From the NCBI GenBank assembly GCA_963763855.1, contig CAVXPU010000005.1, forward strand, positions 1,488,001 to 1,552,000: a stretch of DNA of 64,000 nt. The letters run 5' to 3'. This stretch comes from JAIBCC01 sp963763855 (GTDB taxonomy: Bacteria; Acidobacteriota; Blastocatellia; Pyrinomonadales; Pyrinomonadaceae). Positions 39,026-48,461 of the stretch are shown one piece after another; position 1 is the first letter of the stretch; every line of letters starts with the position of its first letter. The notes under the pieces are model-generated. The model was not told the DNA's origin, searched no databases, and saw only the letters and a list, made by a program, of their open reading frames with translations. The translations under genes and the position numbers were made by a program.

Positions 39026-40375
39026 ATGAAAAAAGTAGGATTTGTTAGTCTCGGATGCCCAAAAAATTTGGTTGATTCTGAAGTAATGATGGGGCAATTG
39101 AAAGAGGCTGGCTACGAAATTACAAATAATGCTGCCGAAGCTGACACGATTGTCGTAAACACGTGCGGTTTTATTGAGTCGGCGAAGCAGGAATCAATTG
39201 ATGCAATTCTTGAAGCGACTCAGCTTAAATCCGTGGGACAGGCAAAAAGAGTTGTTGTTGCCGGCTGTTTGGTAGAAAGATATCGCGACGATTTGATGAA
39301 GGAATTGCCGGAAGTTGACGCGTTTATTGGAACTAACGAACTTGGCAGAATTTTAGATGCAACTGATGAGAAACTAGATTTCAAGTCGCTTCCGCTATTG
39401 CCGATCGGTAACAAAACCGCTACATATCTTTATGATTTCGACACACCTCGCTTTCGTGCAACCGATTCACATACCGCATTTATCAAAATAGCTGAAGGCT
39501 GCGACAGACCTTGTGCTTTTTGTTCTATCCCGGCAATGCGTGGAAGTTTCCGTTCGCGAAGATTTGGCTCAATTTTGAAAGAGGCTGAAGATTTAGCAAA
39601 GCAGGGTGTTAAGGAAATTGTCTTGATTGCTCAAGATTCATCTCGGTTCGGAGAAGATTTAGGCGAGGTTGACGCTTTAGCAAAATTGATTCGTGCGTTG
39701 GGTGAAATTAAAGATATAGAGTGGATCCGAGTGATGTATGCTTACCCGACTCATATTTCAGACGCTTTTCTTGAGGCAATTGCGGAGACTCCAAAGGCTG
39801 TAAAATATCTTGATATGCCCTTGCAACATGGTTCGCGAAATGTGTTAAAGCTCATGAAACGCGGGGGAACTCGTGAAAGTCTCGAAAAGTTGATTAAGAG
39901 AGTTCGGGAGAAAGTTCCGAATATCACGATTCGGACAACGTTTATTACAGGGTTTCCTGGCGAAACCGATGATGATTTTGCGGAACTTATGACGTTTGTA
40001 AAGAATTGCAGGTTCGATAATGTTGGGGTTTTTACTTATTCTGACGAAGAAGGTACGCCAGCTTTCGATTTGCCGGGTAAAGTTGACGCAAAAACAGCAA
40101 AAAGCCGTCGAGCAATGTTAATGAAAGAGCAGGCAAAAATTTCTAAACGGTTGAACAAGGAAAAAATAGGTAGAACCTTCAAAGTTTTGTTTGAAGGACT
40201 TTCCCAAGAGTCGGATTTACTTTTCCAAGGGCGTTTAGAAGGTCAGGCACAAGAAATTGACGGGTACATTCTGATTAACGATATTCCGGAAGATTTTGAA
40301 CCGAAAATCGGAGAAATCTACAACGTCAAAATCAATGAGGCTCACGAGTATGATTTGATTGGGGCTATAGTTTGA
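39026..40375 (+). CDS. rimO: Ribosomal protein S12 methylthiotransferase
   Basis: The 449-residue protein has the methylthiotransferase order: an N-terminal UPF0004 domain with three conserved Cys (GCPKNLVDSE, NTCGFIES, VVAGCLVERY), a radical SAM domain with CDRPCAFCSIPAMRG, and a C-terminal TRAM domain. The GCPKNLVDSE start points to RimO rather than MiaB. It adds a methylthio group to the conserved Asp of S12. It follows the TgpA-like gene by 9 nt. Confidence 0.93.
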   Translation: MKKVGFVSLGCPKNLVDSEVMMGQLKEAGYEITNNAAEADTIVVNTCGFIESAKQESIDAILEATQLKSVGQAKRVVVAGCLVERYRDDLMKELPEVDAFIGTNELGRILDATDEKLDFKSLPLLPIGNKTATYLYDFDTPRFRATDSHTAFIKIAEGCDRPCAFCSIPAMRGSFRSRRFGSILKEAEDLAKQGVKEIVLIAQDSSRFGEDLGEVDALAKLIRALGEIKDIEWIRVMYAYPTHISDAFLEAIAETPKAVKYLDMPLQHGSRNVLKLMKRGGTRESLEKLIKRVREKVPNITIRTTFITGFPGETDDDFAELMTFVKNCRFDNVGVFTYSDEEGTPAFDLPGKVDAKTAKSRRAMLMKEQAKISKRLNKEKIGRTFKVLFEGLSQESDLLFQGRLEGQAQEIDGYILINDIPEDFEPKIGEIYNVKINEAHEYDLIGAIV

Positions 40376-40408
40376 GCATTACAGCCCCCACAACGGATTA
40401 ATTGAGTA

Positions 40409-41023
40409 CTAGATCGTTAATCCAGCCCCTCTAATGACTGACAAAATTTCAACTTTGTAAGCAGTTCCATCTGGAGCGGAAATTGCCGGAACTCTTGGTT
40501 CTGTAAATGCTTTTTGGATGAAATTATCCCATTTTGTTTGCCCGCTCGAACTTCTTCCGTGGTCGGTTTCATTTTTACTGTCATAGAGATCTTGTAACGG
40601 CTGACCAACCGCAGTATATCTTGAATGAATTTCTCTCACTTTAGTTCCAACATCAGCGGAAGTGGCAAATCTAACGGCTTTTAACTGCATTAATTCCCAA
40701 AAAAAGTCTCTTGCTAATAACGCAATCAAATTATAATGCCCCTGTTCATGATTTAATAGACGGTTTTTCTCCGCCTCATCCATGCTTTTGACAGATGGTA
40801 AAACCCAACTATTTGGTGAATCAAAGGTAATTGATACCGTGACTGTATCTCCCAGTTTCCAAACTTGGGAAACTCCGGTTCCCTCCGTTAGGGTAGTAAT
40901 GCCGCTAGGCGACATGCCCGGTGCCGCTTGAGCCCACATATTATCCGGATTGGACGAAGGTTGCGGACCACTGAAATCTCCCCAAGTTAATTTTCGAAAT
41001 AGACCTTTCAAAGTTGAACCCAT
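40409..41023 (-). CDS. DUF922-like protein with an HExxH zinc motif
   Basis: The 204-residue protein has HEQGHYNL at residues 92-99 (HEQGH), which matches the pattern of DUF922, a putative zinc-protease family, together with a preceding TVSITFDSPNSWVLPS strand region. No signal peptide is evident, so it may be cytoplasmic. A Gly/Pro/Ser-rich N-terminus precedes the domain. It is convergent with rimO and transcribed from the region before pgpA. The peptidase activity is only predicted. Confidence 0.65.
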   Translation of the reverse strand: MGSTLKGLFRKLTWGDFSGPQPSSNPDNMWAQAAPGMSPSGITTLTEGTGVSQVWKLGDTVTVSITFDSPNSWVLPSVKSMDEAEKNRLLNHEQGHYNLIALLARDFFWELMQLKAVRFATSADVGTKVREIHSRYTAVGQPLQDLYDSKNETDHGRSSSGQTKWDNFIQKAFTEPRVPAISAPDGTAYKVEILSVIRGAGLTI

Positions 41024-41294
41024 ATAAACACTCCTTAATGATCATTTTGTTTCTCTAAATTATTGATATTATCTCAACAATATATTGACGCTTTTAAAAC
41101 TACTTTTTGCTTTCAGGTATCGATTAATGCTGTATATCTGTCGAATTATCTTTGCCTGCTTAGACGGTGAGAAATGGCATGGCTTGGTAATTAGTTAAAA
41201 TCGGGTAATAATGTTGGCAAGTTATATGGAATCAACAATAAATCACAAATTAAGACGACTTAGAATTAGAAAAATCCTTTAAAACTATCAAATT

Positions 41295-41834
41295 ATGGAA
41301 AGTCAGCAAAAAACTCCTCTTGATTACATTTCTCTTGCGGTTACAACCTTTGGAGTCGGCTATTTGCCGCTTGCACCAGGCACGTGGGGCTCGATGGTCG
41401 GAGTTTTGATATACGTTCTATTTGTTTGGATTGAGGCAACTGCGTCTCTTGGTTTGACGAGTTTTACAGATTTACAAATAACGGCGTGGATTCATGTATT
41501 CAACGGAGTAATTTTCCTTCTATTTTGTCTCCTTGGTATTTGGGCTGCCGGACGCTCAACCGCTCTTTTCAAACATAAAGACCCTTCTCAGGCGGTTGTA
41601 GATGAAGTTATTGGGCAATTACTAACATTCTTGTTTATACCATTTACGACTTCCTGGAAATTGATATTAGCCGGTTTTCTGCTCTTTCGTTTATTTGATA
41701 TTTGGAAGCCGTATCCGATTGATTCGCTACAAAATCTGCCAACTGGGATTGGAGTTTGTGCCGATGATATTTTAGCGGGAGTTTACGCTGGTGCGTGCCT
41801 CTCTATCATTTACGCGATAAGTATTTCGCTTTAG
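41295..41834 (+). CDS. pgpA: Phosphatidylglycerophosphatase A
   Basis: The 179-residue protein has GVGYLPLAPGTWGSMVG near the start, the acidic VVDEVIGQLL in the middle and FRLFDIWKPYPIDSLQNLP followed by GVCADDILAGVYAG, the signature of PgpA. It has about four membrane helices. It removes the phosphate from phosphatidylglycerophosphate in phospholipid synthesis. The last 29 bases overlap the convergent corA-like gene. Confidence 0.92.
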   Translation: MESQQKTPLDYISLAVTTFGVGYLPLAPGTWGSMVGVLIYVLFVWIEATASLGLTSFTDLQITAWIHVFNGVIFLLFCLLGIWAAGRSTALFKHKDPSQAVVDEVIGQLLTFLFIPFTTSWKLILAGFLLFRLFDIWKPYPIDSLQNLPTGIGVCADDILAGVYAGACLSIIYAISISL

Positions 41835-42864
41835 TTTTCTCATCCTCGTCTTCAGGAATTTCCTCGAGATCTTCCGTTCCTATCCAGCCTTTTCGCCAAA
41901 AATAAATGATTAATCCTGCGGCTACCAAAAACATAAAGCCCAAAACCACAAAGTATCCTAAACGCGTTTTGAGTTCCGGCATGTAGTCAAAATTCATTCC
42001 ATAGATACCTGCGATTAGCGAGAGCGGTAGCATAATTGCTGAGAAAATAGCCATTACTTTCATTACATCGTTTGTTTTATTGGCGATTACGGAAAAATGA
42101 ATATCTAAAAGCCCGGAAACCAAGTCGCGGTAGCTTTCCGAAAGATCAGAAATTCTTTGAAGATGATCATAAATATCGCGAAAGAAAGGCTGGATTGAGT
42201 CATCTATAAATCTGGATTCATTGTGTGACATTTTATATAAGACTTCCAGTTGTTTCGAAGAAATTCTTCTAAGTCTCGCAACAGCACGCTTGAGATCCAT
42301 AATCTCTTCCAGGATCTTATTATTTCCACGCTTTAGACGAAAGATTCGCTCTTCCAATTTATCAATCGCGACATCAAATTCATCTACTACGGGAAGATAT
42401 AGATCCACCAATTCATCCAAAATTTGATGAAGAAGATACTCCGAACCTCTTGTACAAATGAAAGGACTATCTTTTAGATGATCTTTTAATTTATTTATAC
42501 TTCGAAATGGTTCGTTGTGGTAAGTAACCAGAAAATTTTCTCCCAAAAAACCGTCAAGCTCTTTAGTTACAAAATTTTCGGTGTTCGTTTCAGTCTTAAC
42601 GCCATGGACAATAAAGAATAAATAATTGGCAAAAACCTCTAGTTTAGGCTGATTGCGTGTTTCGTGTGCATCCTCAATTGCCAGCGGGTGAAAATGAAAA
42701 ACATTATGTAGTATTTCGTCAGCTTCAATCCGGTCTGCCTCGTTTCGTATGTCGAAATCTACCCAGACCAAATTTTTCTTTTCTGCCAAAAGTTTAGTCA
42801 AATCCTGTCTGGAATAATCATTCCCAACTTCTTCTTCACCATTTTGATAAACACAAATTTCCAT
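41806..42864 (-). CDS. corA: CorA-type magnesium/cobalt transporter
   Basis: The 352-residue protein has a large cytoplasmic N-domain, a coiled region with LKRAVARLRRISSKQLE, and two C-terminal membrane helices separated by the signature YGMNFDYMPEL (GMN motif). Length and topology are normal. It should form a pentameric Mg2+ channel in the inner membrane. Its 3' end overlaps pgpA by 29 bp on the opposite strand, so the two transcripts are partly antisense. Confidence 0.93.
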   Translation of the reverse strand: MEICVYQNGEEEVGNDYSRQDLTKLLAEKKNLVWVDFDIRNEADRIEADEILHNVFHFHPLAIEDAHETRNQPKLEVFANYLFFIVHGVKTETNTENFVTKELDGFLGENFLVTYHNEPFRSINKLKDHLKDSPFICTRGSEYLLHQILDELVDLYLPVVDEFDVAIDKLEERIFRLKRGNNKILEEIMDLKRAVARLRRISSKQLEVLYKMSHNESRFIDDSIQPFFRDIYDHLQRISDLSESYRDLVSGLLDIHFSVIANKTNDVMKVMAIFSAIMLPLSLIAGIYGMNFDYMPELKTRLGYFVVLGFMFLVAAGLIIYFWRKGWIGTEDLEEIPEDEDEKTKAKYLSRK

Positions 42865-42938
42865 ATTTCACCGAACATCATACAACATTTGAAACACAGG
42901 CGAAAAGTTTAACGTAAATAGTTATAATATTTGAATTT

Positions 42939-43856
42939 ATGAACGAACAAAAAATAACTCTCAGAGTTGAAAATGTGGTAAAGAAATACGGCGATTTTAC
43001 AGCCGTTGACAAAATTTCGTTAGAAGTAAAAGCGGGAAGAATTTTTGGTTTTTTGGGTCCAAATGGAGCAGGCAAAACAACAACAATAAGAATGATTGTT
43101 GGGATAACCGCACCTGATGAAGGCAAAATAGAGCTTTTCGGGCGTAAGATGTCGCCGGAATTACAAGATAAAATTGGTTATCTTCCAGAAGAACGCGGAC
43201 TTTACAAGAAGATGCGAATCAATGAGCAGTTGCGGTATTTTGCTGCTCTTAAAGGGGTTTCTCAAAAAACAGCTGACGAGCGAATTGATTTTTGGCTCAA
43301 CAGGATGAATCTTATTGACTGGAAGCAAAAGAAAGCGGCTGATCTATCCAAAGGAATGTCACAAAAGATCCAGTTTATCGCAACGGTTTTACACGATCCC
43401 GAACTAATAATTTTAGACGAACCTTTTTCCGGTCTTGATCCGATCAACGTTGAAACTTTACTTGAAGCAATCGCAGAACTCAAAACTCAAGGAAAAACAA
43501 TAATTTTTTCAACCCATCTCATGGAAACTGCCGAAAGATTGTGCGACGACATTATTTTGATAAATAAATCCCGCAAAGTAATCGGTGGAACATTGCGTGA
43601 GGTTAAGCAAAGTTTTGGTAAAAATCTTATAGCATTACGTTACACAGGTGATGATAAAATACTGGACGATAAGACTTTAGTTGCAGGTGTAATTCAGCAC
43701 GCGGATGAGATTGAAATTGAATTGGCAAAAGATGCTAACGCTCAAATTTTGTTGAAACGATTGATTGAGAATGGAGCAATAATTACTAAATTTGAACAAA
43801 TCGAACCAAGTTTGAATGATATTTTTATCGAAAAAATAAAGGAGCAGGATGCGTAA
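42939..43856 (+). CDS. ABC transporter ATPase (NatA-like, DUF4162 tail)
   Basis: The 305-residue protein has Walker A GPNGAGKTT, signature LSKGMSQ, Walker B LIILDEPFSGLDP and H-loop STHLMETAE. A C-terminal DUF4162-like segment follows the ATPase core. It should energise the permease encoded next to it. The two genes overlap by 8 nt (GGATGCGTAA). The exported substrate is unknown; Na+ or drugs are possible from the family. Confidence 0.9.
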   Translation: MNEQKITLRVENVVKKYGDFTAVDKISLEVKAGRIFGFLGPNGAGKTTTIRMIVGITAPDEGKIELFGRKMSPELQDKIGYLPEERGLYKKMRINEQLRYFAALKGVSQKTADERIDFWLNRMNLIDWKQKKAADLSKGMSQKIQFIATVLHDPELIILDEPFSGLDPINVETLLEAIAELKTQGKTIIFSTHLMETAERLCDDIILINKSRKVIGGTLREVKQSFGKNLIALRYTGDDKILDDKTLVAGVIQHADEIEIELAKDANAQILLKRLIENGAIITKFEQIEPSLNDIFIEKIKEQDA

Positions 43857-45204
43857 ATTTTGGGCAGTCTTAAAACGTGAATACTTCAAAGTTGTTTGGA
43901 CAAAAGTTTTTCTTATAACGACTTTTTTGGCTCCTTTGGGAATGCTTGCCCTCGGTTTTGTGCCAATGTTGATGTTTTCGATCAAGGGAAATGCAATCCG
44001 GCTGGCAATAGTTGAGCAAGACGGCAAAATATATCAGCGGTTGAGCGAGAGTCTTTCGTCTGAAAAACAATTAGAAAAGATCAAAGCTAAAGCAGAAGAA
44101 TCATTGAAAAACTTGAATACTTCTCAGCAGGAGCAGTTGAAAAATACTTCGAGCCAAATAGGAAGCAATTTCGAATTACTGGAATATAAGCCTGACCAAA
44201 AGACTAGCGAACAGGTTCAAGCCGAACTAAATCAACAGATTGCCGATGAAAAATTGGACGCCTATTTGATAGTTCCGAAGGATTTTAGCGTCGAAAATGT
44301 AAAGTTTGAGTTTTATGCTAGAAATGCTTCGGATTTTGTCTCGAAAAATGTAATAGAAGAAGCGATCAATGATTCAGTGCGTCTGGAGCGACTTTCAAAA
44401 GCAAACATAAGCGAAGCAAGATTAAAGGAAATAAACAAAAAAGTTGATTTTGTTGCTAAAAGTGTCGATAAAACAGGAAGCGTAAAAGAGGGAAATGACT
44501 GGGGTTTTCCGATCGCTTTCGGACTGGCATTTATGCTGTATATTACGATAACCTTATATGGCTCCGCAGTTATGGGGGCAGTGGTTGAGGAAAAAGAGAC
44601 TAAAATCGCTGAGATTTTGTTTTCTTCGGCGACTCCTTTTCAGTTGATGATGGGTAAATTGGTTGGGGTATGTTTGGCAGGAATAAGTCAGGTGGCAATT
44701 TGGATTTTTTCCGCGTTAGCGTTGTTGACGTATATTTTGGCAACAATGGCTTCCAGTGGTACTGCCATAGATTTGCCAAATATAACTCCGCTTTTTATCG
44801 GATATTTTTTCTTATTTTTCTTGCTTGGATTTTTTCTTTATTCAACGATCTATGCCTTGATCGGCTCGATGGTGACTTCAACTCAAGAAGGCGGACAATT
44901 TGTGATCTTCACCGTAATTATTTTGATGGCTGGATTGTATAGTGTTATTCCGATAGTTCGCGACCCAAATTCAACGTTTTCAACAATTATGTCGTTGATT
45001 CCATTTGTCTCGCCAATTTCAATGCCTGTCAGGATTTTCACGGAAATGCCGCCACTTTGGCAGGTAATTCTATCAGTGTTACTTAACATACTCGCAATTT
45101 GCGGTTTAATTTGGGTAACGGCTCGCGTTTACCGGGTTGGAATGCTGATGTATGGTAAAAAAGCTACAATTCCAGAAGTTTGGAGATGGATTCGCACGAA
45201 TTGA
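43849..45204 (+). CDS. ABC-2-type transporter permease (NatB-like)
   Basis: The 451-residue protein has an N-terminal membrane anchor (about residues 20-45), a large extracytoplasmic segment that is Lys/Gln/Ser-rich, and a C-terminal block of membrane helices (from about 220). The Glu-Lys rich loop GAVVEEKETKIAEILFSSAT is the usual NatB/ABC-2 motif. It forms an exporter with the ATPase upstream, with an 8-nt overlap. Followed 17 nt later by the CYTH gene. Confidence 0.87.
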   Translation: MRKFWAVLKREYFKVVWTKVFLITTFLAPLGMLALGFVPMLMFSIKGNAIRLAIVEQDGKIYQRLSESLSSEKQLEKIKAKAEESLKNLNTSQQEQLKNTSSQIGSNFELLEYKPDQKTSEQVQAELNQQIADEKLDAYLIVPKDFSVENVKFEFYARNASDFVSKNVIEEAINDSVRLERLSKANISEARLKEINKKVDFVAKSVDKTGSVKEGNDWGFPIAFGLAFMLYITITLYGSAVMGAVVEEKETKIAEILFSSATPFQLMMGKLVGVCLAGISQVAIWIFSALALLTYILATMASSGTAIDLPNITPLFIGYFFLFFLLGFFLYSTIYALIGSMVTSTQEGGQFVIFTVIILMAGLYSVIPIVRDPNSTFSTIMSLIPFVSPISMPVRIFTEMPPLWQVILSVLLNILAICGLIWVTARVYRVGMLMYGKKATIPEVWRWIRTN

Positions 45205-45221
45205 GCTGAAAAAATAACTAA

Positions 45222-45773
45222 ATGGCAATTGAAACAGAGAAAAAATATCGTTTGACTAAAGAGCAATTTGGCGAAACTTTAAAGGCTCTAAATGAACTGA
45301 ATGCAGAATTTATTCGCGAAGATTTTGAAGTAAATGAATTGTATGGTGGTGGAATTTTGGAAGCTGAAAAGGCTTTGTTGCGAGTCAGGAAAACTAACGA
45401 TCGAACAATTCTGACTTACAAGAAAAGCATAAGAAATCTTAACGGAATCAAGCAACACACCGAATTCGAAACTGAAGTTTCCGATGCTGGGGCGATTGAA
45501 AATATTATCAGATGTCTTGGCTTCACAATGGGAATGGTTTATGAAAAACGTCGGAAAACTTTTCGTCTCCAAAATGCCGAAGTGGTTTTGGATGAGCTTC
45601 CTTTTGGACTTTTTGTAGAAATCGAAGGCAAAATCACCGAAATTGCTTTAGTTGAAATGCTACTGGAAATGGGGAATTTTGAGGTTGAACAACGGACGTA
45701 TCCGAAAATAACCTTTGATATTGGCAAGGAAATTAACGGTGTCTTGGAAGCAAGATTTTCGAAAAAACCTTGA
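45222..45773 (+). CDS. CYTH-domain protein (class IV adenylate cyclase/triphosphatase-like)
   Basis: The 183-residue protein starts with the variant signature ETEKKYRL of the CYTH superfamily, then LLRVRKTNDRTILTYKK and EFETEV, and the later VVLDELPFGLFVEIEG. These acidic and basic residues line the tunnel that binds triphosphates. Members include class IV cyclases, thiamine triphosphatases and inorganic triphosphatases; sequence does not tell which. The gene is on the same strand as the ABC pair. Confidence 0.82.
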   Translation: MAIETEKKYRLTKEQFGETLKALNELNAEFIREDFEVNELYGGGILEAEKALLRVRKTNDRTILTYKKSIRNLNGIKQHTEFETEVSDAGAIENIIRCLGFTMGMVYEKRRKTFRLQNAEVVLDELPFGLFVEIEGKITEIALVEMLLEMGNFEVEQRTYPKITFDIGKEINGVLEARFSKKP

Positions 45774-45830
45774 TTGAGTGCAAGTAATTAGAGTAATATC
45801 GTTCTATACTTTGAGAGGGAGTTTTGTAAT

Positions 45831-46367
45831 ATGAAACAGAATATTTTTGGATTGTTTATTTTTGGTTTAATTGTCGGTGCTGCAATTTTCATCAGCGGTT
45901 ACACTACGGTTTTGCCAACCGAAAAAGTTTATGACCCGGTCGGTAATCCTGAGAAACGAACGAGTTGTTTTACTAAAACGTATGTTCCGAAAGTGAATTC
46001 AAATGAGAATGTTAAATTAGTCCAAGCGACTTTGAATCGTAAAACAAAGAAATTAACGACAAATTTTGAAGTGAATTCACATAAGAATAACGGCGAATAT
46101 GTAAATGTCCGACTTAATTTCTTTATGAAAAATGGCAAAGCGACTAGTATTATTGCCAGCGAAAAACTTGTTTTCAAACCTGAAATAGACTCAAACGGGA
46201 AACTAACACAATATATTTTATCTTCATTTAATTGGTTAGACAGAATAGATGAAAAAGATAATCTGTATATTGTTATGGATTCAAATGACAATTCAAATGC
46301 AATGACAATTGATGATTTGAATTTTGATGAATCAAAAGCAATTCCTGTTTTAATCGCTAATCAATAA
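45831..46367 (+). CDS. Hypothetical membrane-anchored or secreted protein
   Basis: The 178-residue protein has an N-terminal hydrophobic segment (about residues 5-24, FGLFIFGLIVGAAIF) and a mostly beta-strand periplasmic rest with many Asn/Lys. No family is recognised. It lies between the CYTH gene and the VWA lipoprotein gene and is preceded by GAGGGAG about 10 nt upstream of the ATG, which supports the start. Confidence 0.6.
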   Translation: MKQNIFGLFIFGLIVGAAIFISGYTTVLPTEKVYDPVGNPEKRTSCFTKTYVPKVNSNENVKLVQATLNRKTKKLTTNFEVNSHKNNGEYVNVRLNFFMKNGKATSIIASEKLVFKPEIDSNGKLTQYILSSFNWLDRIDEKDNLYIVMDSNDNSNAMTIDDLNFDESKAIPVLIANQ

Positions 46368-46465
46368 ATTTAATAGATTTTCTTTCAAATGATTTGCAAG
46401 TTTGAGATTTGTCATCGTTCTTCGATTTACAAGTTCAAACTTGCATTTTTCTATTTGGAGGAACT

Positions 46466-48100
46466 ATGAAACATTCATCAAAAATTAGCTTTTTTCTGTC
46501 AGCTTTGCTGATCTACAGTCTATTACTTTCAGGTTGCTGGAGTGATAAAAGTGCCGAATCAACCGATATTTCCCAAAATAAACCTGCTCCAATGGGGACT
46601 CCTTCAGAAGTTATGACTGAACGAAGTGAGGTTGCGGCAAATACTTCAACCGTTGCAAAAAAAGATTTCGATGATGATGATTCGGAATCAAAAACTTCAG
46701 GCGAGCGTTATGCCGAAATTAATGAAAATCCGTTTTTAGAAACAAAAAATGCTCCGCTTTCAACTTTTTCGATTGATGTTGACACTGCTTCTTATAGCAA
46801 CGTCCGACGCTTCATCAATGACGGAATGTTACCGCCAAAAGATTCGGTTCGCATCGAAGAATTAATTAATTATTTCGAATATGATTATCCGCAACCTATT
46901 GGAAATGTGCCGTTTAGCGTGACAAATGAAGTTGCCAGTTGTCCTTGGAATACGAAACACAAAATCGTTTCAATTGGCTTGCAAGGCAAGAAAATCGCCC
47001 TTGATAATACACCGTCATCAAATTTGGTATTCCTTTTGGATGTATCAGGTTCGATGAATTCGCCCGATAAATTGCCTCTTTTGAAACAGGGCTTGAAGAT
47101 TTTGGTCAATCAATTAAAACCTCAAGATCGTGTAGCAATTGCAGTTTACGCCGGTTCGAGCGGACTGGTTTTACCATCCACCAACAACAAAAATGAAATT
47201 CTAAATGCTCTCAATAATCTCGAAGCGGGCGGCTCGACCAATGGCGGACAGGGAATCAAGCTTGCATACAAAATTGCTGAAGACAATTTTATTTCAAACG
47301 GTAATAATCGGGTGATATTGGCGACTGACGGTGATTTTAACGTCGGTTTGACCAATGATAATGAACTCGTTAATTTGATTGAACAAAAGCGAAAAAACAA
47401 AATTTTTCTATCAGTTTTGGGATTTGGTACTGGAAATTTGAATGATTCGATGATGGAAAAATTGGCAGATAAAGGTAATGGCAATTACGCATACATTGAT
47501 TCAAATGAAGAAGCCCGCAAAGCACTTGGTCAGCAAGTTGCTGGTACGCTTTATACAATTGCGAAGGATGTAAAGATCCAAGTTGAATTTAATCCCGCAA
47601 AAGTTGCAGGCTATCGTTTGATCGGTTATGAAAATCGTTTGTTGGCAAATCGAGATTTTAATGATGATAAGAAAGATGCGGGCGAAATCGGTGCCGGTCA
47701 TTCTGTAACAGCACTTTACGAGATTGTTCCCGCAGGTCAGCCGATTGAAAATGACGGAATTGAGCTCAAATATTCAAAGGTTGAACCCACAACTACGAGC
47801 TTCAATGATGAACTTTTGACGGTTAAATTACGCTACAAGGAACCAAAAGAGGACACTTCAAAATTATTAACGATTGGCTTGCTTGATAGTGGTAATTCAA
47901 TCCAAAATGCTTCTGACAATTTAAAATTTGCTGCATCGGTTGCTGAGTTTGGGCTGATTATGCGGGATTCACGATACAAAGGAACGGCGAGTTTTGCAAA
48001 CATGACTAATCTTGCAAATTCCGCTATTGGAACCGATTTGAAAGGGTACAGAAGTGACTTTTTGAATTTAATTAACAAGGCAAAACGGCTGAAAGGATAG
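46466..48100 (+). CDS. VWA-domain lipoprotein (YfbK-like, DUF3520)
   Basis: From the ATG 46466, with GGAGG at 46457-46461, the protein has 544 residues; a longer frame from 46409 is not supported. It has a lipoprotein signal (LLLSGCW, acylated Cys), a VWF_N segment with FSIDVDTASYSNVRRFINDG, a VWA domain with the MIDAS DVSGSMNSPDKL, and a DUF3520 C-terminus. Predicted outer-membrane or periplasmic adhesion or scaffold protein. It resembles E. coli YfbK. Followed by two hairpins before the convergent groEL. Confidence 0.85.
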   Translation: MKHSSKISFFLSALLIYSLLLSGCWSDKSAESTDISQNKPAPMGTPSEVMTERSEVAANTSTVAKKDFDDDDSESKTSGERYAEINENPFLETKNAPLSTFSIDVDTASYSNVRRFINDGMLPPKDSVRIEELINYFEYDYPQPIGNVPFSVTNEVASCPWNTKHKIVSIGLQGKKIALDNTPSSNLVFLLDVSGSMNSPDKLPLLKQGLKILVNQLKPQDRVAIAVYAGSSGLVLPSTNNKNEILNALNNLEAGGSTNGGQGIKLAYKIAEDNFISNGNNRVILATDGDFNVGLTNDNELVNLIEQKRKNKIFLSVLGFGTGNLNDSMMEKLADKGNGNYAYIDSNEEARKALGQQVAGTLYTIAKDVKIQVEFNPAKVAGYRLIGYENRLLANRDFNDDKKDAGEIGAGHSVTALYEIVPAGQPIENDGIELKYSKVEPTTTSFNDELLTVKLRYKEPKEDTSKLLTIGLLDSGNSIQNASDNLKFAASVAEFGLIMRDSRYKGTASFANMTNLANSAIGTDLKGYRSDFLNLINKAKRLKG

Positions 48101-48461
48101 CCGGATTGTACAACGAAATAAACAATGTACGAAAAATTAAAATTTGTCTTGTAAATAGAACAATTCATTTGCTAAGATGTTCCCAACCGAATAATTAGAC
48201 TGGTTTGTTTGAAACTTTTATTACTAATTTTGGTGACATTGAAAAATTATCTCCCCAAAAATTAAACCGTAATTGGGTTTTGAACATAGGAAAAGGCGAA
48301 AATGGGGGTTTGAGCCTTTTCCACCTTAATGAAAAAGAGAGTTGTCCAAAGTAGAACAACTCTCTTTTTAGATTATAGAGCGAAATTTCAAAATAGAGAT
48401 TGTTGCGGAAATTGGAAGGTTAAATAAATCTAAAATCCAAAATCCGCAATCCCAAATCGAA
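48101..48461. other. Intergenic region between VWA gene and groEL
   Basis: No gene is visible. It contains a hairpin GGAAAAGGC (48289-48297) with GCCTTTTCC (48314-48322), the terminator at 48332-48369, and a tract of AAATCC-type direct repeats at 48433-48458 just before the groEL stop. Confidence 0.6.
48332..48369. terminator. Bidirectional terminator between VWA gene and groEL
   Basis: A 14-bp perfect stem, AAAAAGAGAGTTGT with ACAACTCTCTTTTT, with A-run and T-run on the two sides, so it can end transcripts from both the VWA gene and groEL. Confidence 0.88.

Noticed and set aside
41127..41198. Short frame of 23 codons in the spacer before pgpA
   Set aside because: Too short, no ribosome site, no recognisable content.
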